Shown here: in pieces, positions 8,414 to 16,859 of the stretch | How positions within the stretch are numbered: the stretch's first letter is position 1 | How the letters are laid out: every line of letters begins with the position of its first letter | Origin: Longimicrobiales bacterium | GTDB taxonomy: Bacteria; Gemmatimonadota; Gemmatimonadetes; Longimicrobiales; Gaopeijiaceae | Reading direction: 5' to 3' | DNA: 64,000 nt | Assembly: GCA_028278645.1 (NCBI GenBank) | Contig: JANQDZ010000034.1 | Location: 124,001 to 188,000 of the forward strand | Notes under the pieces: model-generated | Told to the model about the DNA's origin: nothing | Seen by the model: only the letters and a program-made list of their open reading frames with translations | Databases searched by the model: none | Translations under genes and position numbers: made by a program

Positions 8414-10150
8414 ATGAGAGCCTTCCGCAACTTCGCAATTCCAACCACCGGCTTTCTGTTTCCCGCAGCGCTTCTGCTAGCCGGCTGCGGTGATCAAGAA
8501 TCGGCTGCTTTGTACCCCTCTTTCGAGATCGAGCTCTCCGCATCGGCCGCCGAGGAGATCGAAGCCCTGGGCCTTCAGGTTCCGCTGCAAGGTCGTGCCT
8601 ACGTCATCTTCGGTGTAGAGGGAGAAGCCGAGCCAAGGCGGCAGACCGGTCTTCGAGGGGTCCCGTTCTGGGGCTGGGAGGTTGAGAGCTGGTCAGGCGG
8701 CGAGACCATCACGCTGGCGCCCACGGCTGCGGAGGCCATCGGATACCCGCTCGCTTCACTTCACGACCTTCCGGCCGGGGAGTATTCGGCTCAGGTGTTC
8801 CTGAACGTCTTCACCACTTTCCATCGAGCCGACGGCCATGTGGTGAACATGCACCTGAACTCAGGCGCTGGGCAGAGCCCGTGGAGGGCTCCGGGGAATG
8901 CCTTCAGCGAGCCACAACAGATCCGAATCGACCCGGCCCAGGGGGGCACTTTCCGGTTTGTTATCGACCAGGTTCTACCTCCGATCGACCCTGTGCCGGA
9001 AGGGGGCACCCTCCAACAAGGGAATCCCCAGGACCAAGGGGAATTCGTGAAGTTCGTGAAGATCCGAAGCCAAGTCCTTTCCGATTTCTGGGGTCAGGAC
9101 ATGTATATCGGAGCGAACATCCTTCTGCCTTCCGACTACCTGACCAGCCCTGATCGTCACTATCCCGTCGTTTATCTCACAGGGCACTTTCCCGGGGGCA
9201 GGACCCCGTTCGGGTACTCGGACGAGTCTCAAGAAGGTCGAGGTAGGAGCGCCGGGTTCTCCGAATTCTGGAGGTCCCCTGAGAGTCCGAAGGTCATCCT
9301 GGTTTCTGTACGGGATGCCAACCCGTACTACGACACCGGCCACTCTGTGAATTCCGCCAACGTCGGTCCCTACGGAGACGCCTTCACTCAGGAACTGATT
9401 CCTTATCTCGAAACCCAGTTCCGGATGATCCCGGAGGGGTGGGCACGGACCCTGGCGGGTGGATCCACCGGCGGTTGGGAGGCTCTGGCAATCCAGATCT
9501 TTAATCCCGACACCTTCGGTGGAGCTTGGGGCTGGTGCCCGGACCCGGTGGACTTCCACTACTACCAGATCGTGAACGTCTACGAAGACGAGAACGCCTA
9601 TTGGTCCGGAACGGAGTGGGTCAAGGTCGAACGCCCCAACGCCCGACAGCCCGATGGGAATGTCACCTCCACTATTCTCCAGGAGAACAGCTACGAGAGG
9701 GCCGTCGGGCCCAACGGGCGGTCGGGGGGCCAATGGGCCATCTGGGAAGCACTCTTCAGCCCGGTGGGTCCGGACGGGTACGCGGCACCGATTTGGGATC
9801 GGGTGACCGGAGAGATCGATCCCGAGGTGGCCGAGTACTGGCGGGAGAACTGGGATCTCACACACTACCTGACGGAGAACTGGGCGCAGGTCGGCAGGAG
9901 TCTGGCCGGAAAGCTCCATATCGCCACTGGGGACATGGATTCGTACTACTTGAACAACGCCGTCGAGCTCATGGAGCAGGCTCTGACGGACCTCTCAAAC
10001 CCCGATCCGGAAGCAACTTTTGAGTATGGCCGGAAACGGCGCCACTGCTGGATCGGTTCCAGCCCGTGGCGGCCCGGTGAAGACCTCTCCAACGCCGAGT
10101 TTGTCCAGGTTGTCTCAGACTACTTGAGGAGGCGAGGAGGAACCTGGTAG
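8414..10150 (+). CDS. Putative esterase, alpha/beta-hydrolase lipoprotein
   Basis: 578 residues with a lipobox (L-L-A-G-C at about residue 25). The N-terminal 200 residues form a beta-rich domain; from about 230 there is an alpha/beta-hydrolase fold of the esterase D/putative esterase type: ANILLPSDY, YPVVYLTGH, VSVRDANPYYDTGHS, the nucleophile elbow GGSTGGWEAL, and a late His in RKRRHCWIG. The role is probably hydrolysis of an ester or short peptide substrate outside the cytoplasm; the substrate cannot be named. The gene stands alone, with the DUF1232 gene convergent 9 bp downstream. Confidence 0.8.
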   Translation: MRAFRNFAIPTTGFLFPAALLLAGCGDQESAALYPSFEIELSASAAEEIEALGLQVPLQGRAYVIFGVEGEAEPRRQTGLRGVPFWGWEVESWSGGETITLAPTAAEAIGYPLASLHDLPAGEYSAQVFLNVFTTFHRADGHVVNMHLNSGAGQSPWRAPGNAFSEPQQIRIDPAQGGTFRFVIDQVLPPIDPVPEGGTLQQGNPQDQGEFVKFVKIRSQVLSDFWGQDMYIGANILLPSDYLTSPDRHYPVVYLTGHFPGGRTPFGYSDESQEGRGRSAGFSEFWRSPESPKVILVSVRDANPYYDTGHSVNSANVGPYGDAFTQELIPYLETQFRMIPEGWARTLAGGSTGGWEALAIQIFNPDTFGGAWGWCPDPVDFHYYQIVNVYEDENAYWSGTEWVKVERPNARQPDGNVTSTILQENSYERAVGPNGRSGGQWAIWEALFSPVGPDGYAAPIWDRVTGEIDPEVAEYWRENWDLTHYLTENWAQVGRSLAGKLHIATGDMDSYYLNNAVELMEQALTDLSNPDPEATFEYGRKRRHCWIGSSPWRPGEDLSNAEFVQVVSDYLRRRGGTW

Positions 10151-10159
10151 GGTAGCCCG

Positions 10160-10672
10160 TCAGGCGTCGTGAGCGACCTGTTCCCAGACCAGAGTCAGCT
10201 GCTGGGACACCTCCTCCATCGCAGCCACGGAGAGGGTATCCAGTTTGGTGCCGATCTCCCTACCCACCAGCCCACGCAAGAACGCCAATGGGAACTCCAA
10301 GTCCCAGTCCAAGAAAGGCTCCGGGCCCCGATCGAGGTTCTGGAGGATCCGCAAAACCAAATAGGTATCGTCCAGAAGGCCAGCCAGCCCCATGGTCATC
10401 TCCGGAATGAGGTCCATGGGTCGAAGGAAATATTGCTCGGCATGATCCAGAACCGGCTGGACCGTACGTACCATCTGCCTGGCCCTGGCTTCTTGAGAAG
10501 CCCTGGCCAAAAAGATGGGGATGGACTCTATGATCTCGATGGCGACCTCGGCAGTCTCTTTTACCTTTGGCTCGGGCATGTCCGGAGCCCTCTGCCGGAT
10601 ATAGCCCTCGAGGTGTTCGACTCCCCGTGCCTTTGCGCTCTCGATAACCGCCTGAATGTCTTCCAGGCCCAT
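10160..10672 (-). CDS. DUF1232 (YkvA-like) family protein
   Basis: 170 residues, with no signal peptide. The C-terminal half carries the YkvA/DUF1232 signature YFLRPMDLIPE followed by GLAGLLDDTYLV, a helical hairpin that is membrane-associated in the family. The N-terminal half is helical and charged. The function of DUF1232 is not established. The start is supported by CAGGAG 11 bases upstream. It lies downstream of the second Tat epimerase, separated by a strong hairpin. Confidence 0.7.
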   Translation of the reverse strand: MGLEDIQAVIESAKARGVEHLEGYIRQRAPDMPEPKVKETAEVAIEIIESIPIFLARASQEARARQMVRTVQPVLDHAEQYFLRPMDLIPEMTMGLAGLLDDTYLVLRILQNLDRGPEPFLDWDLEFPLAFLRGLVGREIGTKLDTLSVAAMEEVSQQLTLVWEQVAHDA

Positions 10673-10718
10673 TCTTCGTAAAACTCCTGCTGGTCAGAAA
10701 GTAGATCGGGATAGTATA

Positions 10719-10757
10719 GGCCCCCGCAGGGTAATTGGGAATCACCCTGCGGGGGCC
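10719..10757 (-). terminator. Strong hairpin between two minus-strand genes, candidate terminator
   Basis: Arms GGCCCCCGCAGGGT (10719-10732) and ACCCTGCGGGGGCC (10744-10757) pair over 14 bp with an 11-base loop. The minus strand continues CTATACTATC rather than a T-run, so it is either an imperfect terminator of the epimerase gene or a processing or pausing structure. TATACT just after it could be a -10 box for the DUF1232 gene. Confidence 0.5.
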
Positions 10758-10840
10758 CGCTACCTCCCTTGCTCCTCCAAGGAGCCGCGGCCAGTTGCGA
10801 GTCCCCTTAAAGGACTCGATTCCAGTGGGCAGTCCCGGCG

Positions 10841-11998
10841 TCAGGCACCCCTGGCATGCCAGGCCCGAAGGACGTTCGCCTCCTTCTCAGGATCGATCCC
10901 GGTGCGCATGGTCTGCTGCTCGGGAGGCAGTCCCTTCCACCAGGCCAAAGTGTCCCGGGCAGTTTCTGCCAACGGCCGGAAGGTCAAGCCCGCATTGATG
11001 GCCTTGGTACAGTCATAGGCGCTGAAGCCGGCCATCTCCGGATCCGGGTACATCCAACACGGCATCTCCATCCAAGCCCCGACCTCATGCTCCCGCAGGA
11101 AGTCCGCCGCCACCCAGGTGATGGTCACAGGCGTAGTAGTGACGGACCGGATGCCGGACAACATCTCCGCCATGGTCAGGGGGGATTCGGGACCCGTGGC
11201 GTTGAAGGTGCCGGACTGCTCCTGCTCCAACAGGTGAACCATAAACTGGCTCAAATCCCTGACGTCCACGATTTGGGTCAGGTCATTCCCGTCACCGGGC
11301 GCAAGCACCTCACCGCCACGATCGATGCGGACCGGCCAGTACGTGAAGCGGCCGCTGCCGTCCATGGGGCCGACGATAAGGCCTGGACGGACTACGATCC
11401 CCCGGTCACCAAAGGCTCGGAAGGTCAGTCGCTCTGCCTGGGCTTTGTTGGGCCCAAAGGCGGCCCCGAATCCGGCTCCGGAAGCAATGACCTCGTTGTA
11501 CTCCTCTTCGGAGAACACCGGGCCATCTTCAGTCATCCCGATGATGCTGTTGTCCGAATGGGCCGAGATGCTCGAAACGAACAAGTAGCGCCCTACCCGG
11601 TCCTTCAGCGCCTGAGTGGCATCGTCGAGCCACGAGGCCACGTTGGCCGAGTCGTCGATTACCGCATCCCACTCTCGCCCTTCCAGCGCCGAGTAGTCGG
11701 GAGCCGCTCGGTCCCCAACCAGCTTCTCGACATCAGGGAAGAGGTGGGGATTGGTTCGACCCCGGTTGAAGAGCGTGACTGAATGGCCACGGGCCAAGGC
11801 ATACTCCACCTGAGCCGGGCCGAGGAATGCCGTGCCCCCCAAGATCAGGATCCGGAGAGGTTTCTCAGCCCGGGCGATCCCGCCCTCTTCAGCTGTTCCC
11901 CCCTCTCTTCCGCTGCACCCGAGGGTCGAGAATGCGCCCAAACCCAGCCCCAGACCGGCCAGGGCCGATCCGGTCAGAAACTCCCTTCGACTTGCCAT
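10841..11998 (-). CDS. Tat-exported NAD-dependent epimerase/dehydratase paralogue
   Basis: 385 residues from ATG 11998, supported by GAGGAGGGGG upstream. Same layout as the protein at 3612-4775: twin-arginine signal (SRREFLTG, hydrophobic AGLGLGLGAF), then the extended SDR fold with LILGGTAFLGPAQVEYAL, NRGRTN, VGDRAAPDY, the VIDDSAN stretch and RYLFVSS. The sequence GCSG at the end of the signal could be an imperfect lipobox. The two copies differ throughout, so this is an old duplication, not a recent one. Substrate unknown. It is divergent from glpD. Confidence 0.85.
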   Translation of the reverse strand: MASRREFLTGSALAGLGLGLGAFSTLGCSGREGGTAEEGGIARAEKPLRILILGGTAFLGPAQVEYALARGHSVTLFNRGRTNPHLFPDVEKLVGDRAAPDYSALEGREWDAVIDDSANVASWLDDATQALKDRVGRYLFVSSISAHSDNSIIGMTEDGPVFSEEEYNEVIASGAGFGAAFGPNKAQAERLTFRAFGDRGIVVRPGLIVGPMDGSGRFTYWPVRIDRGGEVLAPGDGNDLTQIVDVRDLSQFMVHLLEQEQSGTFNATGPESPLTMAEMLSGIRSVTTTPVTITWVAADFLREHEVGAWMEMPCWMYPDPEMAGFSAYDCTKAINAGLTFRPLAETARDTLAWWKGLPPEQQTMRTGIDPEKEANVLRAWHARGA

Positions 11999-12295
11999 CG
12001 AAACCCCCTCCTCGTCGTTATTGCGTTTGAACTCTTTCGAGTCTAGTCGCCCGTTTTCGTTGCGCAACTTCGAACATCAAACTCACCATCAGCCAGATCA
12101 CGGCCGAAGGAGCCGTGACGAACGCCGGTGAGGTCCTGGTTTCCTCGTGATCCATTCCCGAGCACTATTCCTTTTGGAAAGCTCCTTCGAATGGGGCCCC
12201 CAACCAAAGGCCCCTTTCAGGTCGGGGGAACCTAGGTGAACGGGACCGTCCGGGAAACTCTCTGACGGACCTCATCCTTTTTCGAAAGGAACGGC

Positions 12296-13858
12296 ATGGA
12301 CAGGGATGCGATGCTGAGGCGTGTAACCGAACGATCGGAGCCTTGGGACTTTGCCGTCATCGGAGGGGGTGCCAGCGGGATCGGGGTTGCCGTAGATGCC
12401 GCTTCCCGGGGTTACAGCGTCGTCCTTGTGGAGCAAAGTGATTTCGGAAAAGGAACCTCGAGCCGCAGCACGAAGCTTGTCCACGGGGGCGTCCGTTACC
12501 TCCAGCAAGGGAACATTCCTCTGGTCTTGGAAGCCCTGCGGGAAAGGGGCCGGTTGAGAAGGAACGCCCCGCATCTGGTCCAGGACCTCGAGTTCGTGGT
12601 CCCGAATTATGTCTGGTGGGAGGCGCCCTTCTACGGAATCGGAATGAAGGTTTACGACGCCTTGGCGGGGAAATACGGCTTCGGCAAGTCGGCCAACCTT
12701 TCCAGGGAGGAAACGGTTCAACGGCTCCCGACGATCGAGACCGAGGGTCTTCGGGGAGGCGTGGTTTATCATGACGGTCAGTTCGACGATGCTCGGTTGC
12801 TCCTGGACCTGGCCAATACGGCTGCCGGACAAGGGGCTACCCTCCTGAACTACTGCGCCGCGGTGGGCCTGGAGAAGGACAAAAACGGGTTCGTAAGGGG
12901 TGTTTCGGTCGTTGACCAGGAAACGTGGACCAACCTCCTGGTGGAGGCCCGGGTCGTGGTGAACGCCACCGGTGTCTTCACCGACGAAGTCCGCCGGTTG
13001 GATGATCCGGAGGTTGCTTCCATGATCAGACCCAGCCAAGGCGTGCACATCGTGCTACCGAGGGAGTTCTTGGGCGGGGATTCCGCCATCATGGTTCCCC
13101 ATACAGACGATGGCAGGGTCCTTTTTGCCATCCCCTGGCATACCGTTGTCATCGTGGGAACGACGGATACGCCCATATCCGACATCCCCCTCGAACCCGT
13201 TCCGTTCGAGGAGGAAGTAGAATTCCTTCTCACCCACGCGGCCAGGTACCTGACCAAAGATCCGAGCCGGTCGGACGTCCTTTCCTGTTTCGCCGGTCTG
13301 AGGCCGCTGGTGAGCCAAGGAGAAGACGGGGACACATCCTCCATTTCCCGGGATCACACCCTGCACGTTTCCAAGTCCGGCCTCCTGACCCTCACCGGAG
13401 GGAAGTGGACCACCTACCGTAAGATGGCCGAAGACGCAGTCGACCATGGGATCGTTCTGGGCGAGCTGGAGCCTGAGGACTGCGTGACCCGGGACCTGAA
13501 CATTCACGGTTTTCACACACATCCAGAACGATTCGGGGAGCTGGCCTGCTACGGATCCGACGCGCCGGCTGTGGAGGCGTTGATTCGGTCCGACCCGGCC
13601 TATGCGGAGCCCATACACCCCCGTCTGCGGCCGAAGGCAGGTGAGGTTATCTGGGCTGTGAGGGAAGAAATGGCTCGGACGGTGGACGATGTCCTGGCCC
13701 GAAGGACGCGGTCCCTGGTACTGGATGCCAGAGCCGCGGTCGAGGCCGCTCCCGTAGTGGCCAAGCTCATGGCCTCCGAGCTCGGGCGGAAAAGGAGTTG
13801 GGTCAAAGCGCAGATACGGGAGTTCTCCGAGCTGGCTGACTCATACTACCTGGACTAA
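12296..13858 (+). CDS. glpD: FAD-dependent glycerol-3-phosphate dehydrogenase
   Basis: 520 residues. N-terminal FAD-binding motif FAVIGGGASGIGVAVDAASRG, then the GlpD signature GTSSRSTKLVHGGVRYLQQG, the substrate region VPHTDDGRVLFAIPWH with IVGTTDT, and GGKWTTYRKMAEDA. The C-terminal helical domain (from about 400) contains the EVIWAVREEMARTVDDVLARRTR motif region of GlpA/GlpD. It oxidises glycerol 3-phosphate to dihydroxyacetone phosphate and passes electrons to quinone at the membrane, so it can feed the quinol-dependent Nap and Nos chains in this window. No glpK or glpF is adjacent. Confidence 0.92.
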   Translation: MDRDAMLRRVTERSEPWDFAVIGGGASGIGVAVDAASRGYSVVLVEQSDFGKGTSSRSTKLVHGGVRYLQQGNIPLVLEALRERGRLRRNAPHLVQDLEFVVPNYVWWEAPFYGIGMKVYDALAGKYGFGKSANLSREETVQRLPTIETEGLRGGVVYHDGQFDDARLLLDLANTAAGQGATLLNYCAAVGLEKDKNGFVRGVSVVDQETWTNLLVEARVVVNATGVFTDEVRRLDDPEVASMIRPSQGVHIVLPREFLGGDSAIMVPHTDDGRVLFAIPWHTVVIVGTTDTPISDIPLEPVPFEEEVEFLLTHAARYLTKDPSRSDVLSCFAGLRPLVSQGEDGDTSSISRDHTLHVSKSGLLTLTGGKWTTYRKMAEDAVDHGIVLGELEPEDCVTRDLNIHGFHTHPERFGELACYGSDAPAVEALIRSDPAYAEPIHPRLRPKAGEVIWAVREEMARTVDDVLARRTRSLVLDARAAVEAAPVVAKLMASELGRKRSWVKAQIREFSELADSYYLD

Positions 13859-14053
13859 ACGCAACGAACCGGAGACGGTGCGATCCCCGGTTTTCTCGTT
13901 AAAGCCGGTCTTGGATCCAGCTAAGGAGTAGCTTCGCTACGCGCTTCAGGATGCTGACCATGAGAAACCTCCTCAGGGAAGCCAGTTGGTTGCAAGAAAG
14001 AGCTGGTCAGCCCTACGAGAGGTTGGCAAACGAGGTTTCCGGTGGCCGCCGCT

Positions 14054-14920
14054 TTAGACGATCTCGTCGGAGAGCTCAGTCAAGCCGGTGAGGCGTACAC
14101 TGATCTCCCAGAGTTCCTCGGCCAGGCGTGCGTCCTGGGCACGGCGTGACGGTTCCCGCTCCCGCGTTTTGTCGAAGTACTTCCCGTGGATTGCTTCGGC
14201 GGGCTCCTTCGAAAGAAACAGGGCCGCTTCTCCACCGACAGCTGGCTTCCCCATGATGGGCTTGAACAGGACCATAAGGAGGCTGATGGGGTTCAGATTC
14301 TGGTTCCAGATCCTCGTGGCCAGAACCCCCGGGTGGAATGCGCAGGCGGCCATCTCTTCCGGCCGATAACGTTTGGCAAGCTCCGAGGTGAAGAGGATGT
14401 TGGCCAACTTTGAGTCCGAGTAGGCCCCCCAACCGCTGTACCGAGACCGACCCAGCAAAGCGTCCTCAAGCTTGTCGGCCACGAGGCTCCCTCGGCGGTG
14501 GGCGTCGGAGCTCACGTTGATCACGCGCCCTTTGGCGGCCCGGAGTTGTGGAACGAGGAGATGCGTCAGGAGGAAGTGGGAGAGATGATTGACAGCCAGG
14601 GTTCTCTCATAGCCGTCTACGGTTTTTTCCGATCCGGCCCGGTACACGCCGGCATTGTTGATCAGGAGGTGGATGGCGGTGTACTCCGATGAGAGGGTAG
14701 AACCGAGGACCCGAACCTCGTCCAGGACAGAGAGATCCTTTACTTCCAGCCTGAGGTCGGCGTCCGGCAGCCGCCGACGGATCCGAGCCATGGCGGCCTC
14801 GCCTTTTCGCCGATCCCGGCAAACCATCACCACTTTCCCGCCCTCGGCGGCCAGAAGGTGGGACGTCTCGAACCCGATTCCCGAGTTCGCACCGGTAACA
14901 ACCGAGACCTGGCCTTTCAT
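14054..14920 (-). CDS. Short-chain dehydrogenase, retinol dehydrogenase-like
   Basis: 288 residues. Classical SDR motifs: VVTGANSGIGFET (NADP loop), CRDRRKGEAA (an Arg typical of NADPH preference), LLINNAG, NVSSDAHRRG and YSDSKLANILF (catalytic Tyr and Lys). The layout is that of the retinol dehydrogenase 11-14/WW-oxidoreductase-like group found widely in bacteria, where the substrate is usually unknown. GGAGGGAGTAG precedes the ATG. Convergent with glpD across a 195-bp gap that holds only small hairpins. Confidence 0.85.
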   Translation of the reverse strand: MKGQVSVVTGANSGIGFETSHLLAAEGGKVVMVCRDRRKGEAAMARIRRRLPDADLRLEVKDLSVLDEVRVLGSTLSSEYTAIHLLINNAGVYRAGSEKTVDGYERTLAVNHLSHFLLTHLLVPQLRAAKGRVINVSSDAHRRGSLVADKLEDALLGRSRYSGWGAYSDSKLANILFTSELAKRYRPEEMAACAFHPGVLATRIWNQNLNPISLLMVLFKPIMGKPAVGGEAALFLSKEPAEAIHGKYFDKTREREPSRRAQDARLAEELWEISVRLTGLTELSDEIV

Positions 14921-15045
14921 CTACTCCCTCCGGGTTTTGGACCGTCACTGAATACCCGCTTCCCACCGGCAAGAGCCATGTTTTTGAACCCTCCCAGCGC
15001 AGAATGCGTAGTATTAGACAGGACTTCTTCAGGAGGTGAAAGACC

Positions 15046-15276
15046 ATGGCACGGTGTGAAGGAACCAAACGGGACGGTGACCAGTGCAAGCGGGAGGCTC
15101 AGCCAGACTCCAAGTTTTGCTATATGCATGGACCGGCAGCTGCTGACGGGGGAGAGGCAGCGGCCGATGACGATCTGGACTTCGCCGAACTGGCGCCCAT
15201 ACTCCTGGCTGGACTCTTGGCGGCTGGGTTGGTGTTCCTGCTGAAGGGTTTTGGGAGGTGGATCCCGAAGCTTTAG
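15046..15276 (+). CDS. Small Cys/His-motif protein with one membrane helix
   Basis: 76 residues, preceded by AGGAGGTGAAAGACC. The N terminus has a C-x(9)-C-x(10)-C-x(3)-H motif (RCEGTKRDGDQCKREA then FCYMHG) of the kind found in short DUF5763-like zinc-binding peptides. An acidic linker leads to one hydrophobic helix (LAPILLAGLLAAGLVFLLKGF). It looks complete and well translated, and is followed by its own terminator, so it is a monocistronic small membrane protein. Function unknown; zinc binding is inferred from the motif. Confidence 0.75.
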   Translation: MARCEGTKRDGDQCKREAQPDSKFCYMHGPAAADGGEAAADDDLDFAELAPILLAGLLAAGLVFLLKGFGRWIPKL

Positions 15277-15303
15277 GTCTTTAGACCTCCTTGACGGAGG
15301 GAG

Positions 15304-15345
15304 ACGGGGACGAGCAGAATAAAATCTGCTCGTCTCCGTTTTTTT
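15304..15345 (+). terminator. Rho-independent terminator of the small protein gene
   Basis: A 15-bp stem with one G-T pair (15304-15318 with 15325-15339, core GACGAGCAGA), loop ATAAAA, and a run of T through 15345. A small AGGTCT-TT-AGACCT hairpin lies just upstream at 15275-15288. Confidence 0.92.
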
Positions 15346-15385
15346 CATGCTCGAATACTCACTTTCCCAGCGGATCAGGGGGTTG

Positions 15386-16696
15386 ATGATGCGAGTGACT
15401 TCGGTGGTTCTCTTCTCGTCCCTTTTCCTCCTGCCCGTCCTCTCCGGAGCCGAAGCCCAGGTTCTGCCCCAAAACTCAGGTACGGCCCCCGAGCTTGTTG
15501 ATGAGAACCTGGGATTTCTGGAGGAGTGCACAGCCGGCGTGGCAAGCGGAAAGGCGACTGCCGACGGACGACCGCTTCTCTGGAAGACCCGGGACGCGGG
15601 TGCGACGAACAACGAGGTCATCTGGAACACCTCAGGCCGGTATCCCTTCGTCTCGGTCATCTCAGCCGGAGACGAGTCGTCGTCCTGGATGGGTGTGAAC
15701 GAGGAAGGGTTCGCCATCATAAACACCCTTTCCTTGGATTTACCTGCCGGCAGAACGGGCCTTCACAACGGGACGTTCATGGCCCACGCCCTCCGTGAGT
15801 GCGCCACCGTAGCCGAGTTCGAGGAGCTCCTGAAAGAGACAAACAATACCGGCCGGATGACGAACACCAATTTCGGTGTAATCGATGCCACCGGGGCCGC
15901 CGCATTCTTCGAAACGGCCGGAGACCGGTATTGGCGATACGACGCCGCCGACAGGGAAAAGGGGTATATCCTTCGGACGAACTTCGCGATCAACGGAGAC
16001 GGATCCCGGGGTGACCCCCCGTCCAGCATGGACCGGTTCCTCCAGACCGAACGCCTGATGATCGATTTCTACCGAACGGGGAAAATCGACTTCAAGGAGA
16101 TCATCAAGATCCAGGTCCGGAGCTTCGGCACACCCGAAGGCACCCTCGTAGAGCTCCCGTTCACTGGGTCCATCGACGGGCACCCTCGAGGGTATTACCC
16201 CAACAACTCAAGCATCAATCGGAACTCGTCCGTGTCCTTTGCCGTTATCCAGGGCGTGAACCCCGGGGAAGATCCTCGGCTCAGCACCATGTGGACCATC
16301 CTGGGGCAGCCTTCCACCGGTATCACGGTTCCGTATTGGCCGGTCGGTGAAACCCCGGCAGAAGCGAACGGGCCCAACACGGCTCCGCTGGCCGATGGCG
16401 CCAACCGCATCAAGGAGGAGCTTTACGAGGAATTCGAAGACGCGGACCCCACGGCCCTCCGCGTTCGACCCCTCTTCATCAACACCCGGGAACTCCTGGA
16501 CGAAAACGGAGACGGCATCTGGAAGACCATGCTGCCCCTGGAAGACAGCATCATCTCCGCGTCCGAGGAAGCCCTGGACCGGTGGCGGACAGACGGGATC
16601 GACTCTTCGGAGATGTTGGAGACCGAGGCCACCATGGCCCGACGGGCTCTGGAAGGCATCAAGCGAGCTTACAGGTTTTTGACCGGGAAGCAGTAG
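15386..16696 (+). CDS. Secreted Ntn-hydrolase, C45 / linear amide hydrolase-like
   Basis: About 436 residues from ATG 15386 (or the adjacent ATG 15389), which follows CAGGGGG. An upstream ATG at 15347 overlaps the terminator and is rejected. A signal peptide ends SGAEA-QV. The segment CTAGVASGKATADGR followed by LLWKTRD places a Cys at the start of the mature catalytic chain of peptidase family C45 (acyl-CoA:6-aminopenicillanate acyltransferase type), implying self-cleavage before that Cys. NTNFGV and the late NNSS-NRNSSVSF motifs also fit. It probably hydrolyses an amide outside the cytoplasm; substrate unknown. Confidence 0.75.
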   Translation: MMRVTSVVLFSSLFLLPVLSGAEAQVLPQNSGTAPELVDENLGFLEECTAGVASGKATADGRPLLWKTRDAGATNNEVIWNTSGRYPFVSVISAGDESSSWMGVNEEGFAIINTLSLDLPAGRTGLHNGTFMAHALRECATVAEFEELLKETNNTGRMTNTNFGVIDATGAAAFFETAGDRYWRYDAADREKGYILRTNFAINGDGSRGDPPSSMDRFLQTERLMIDFYRTGKIDFKEIIKIQVRSFGTPEGTLVELPFTGSIDGHPRGYYPNNSSINRNSSVSFAVIQGVNPGEDPRLSTMWTILGQPSTGITVPYWPVGETPAEANGPNTAPLADGANRIKEELYEEFEDADPTALRVRPLFINTRELLDENGDGIWKTMLPLEDSIISASEEALDRWRTDGIDSSEMLETEATMARRALEGIKRAYRFLTGKQ

Positions 16697-16778
16697 TCGG
16701 GCAAACCCGACCATTGGGGCCGGTTTGGGTGGCGGGTGTCGGGCTCCCGGGACAGACGCCGGCCTTCCCGGCAAAAGG

Positions 16779-16816
16779 AAGAGGGCGACGCCTTCCGGTG
16801 TCGCCCTCTTGGTTTT
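16779..16816 (+). terminator. Rho-independent terminator between convergent genes
   Basis: A 14-bp stem with one G-T pair (16779-16792 with 16797-16810, AAGAGGGCGACGCC arm), loop TTCC, then GGTTTTTG. It ends the C45-type gene and lies 44 bp from the stop of the convergent S9 peptidase gene. Confidence 0.85.
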
Positions 16817-16859
16817 TGATTCAGACCGACCCCCTTTTCGAGCCGCCCGCCTCAAAGGG

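Noticed and set aside
13859-14053. Terminator or gene in the glpD/SDR gap
   Set aside because: Only weak hairpins such as GTAGC-TTC-GCTAC and an AACCGG/CCGGTT pair without a T-run; no frame with a ribosome site.
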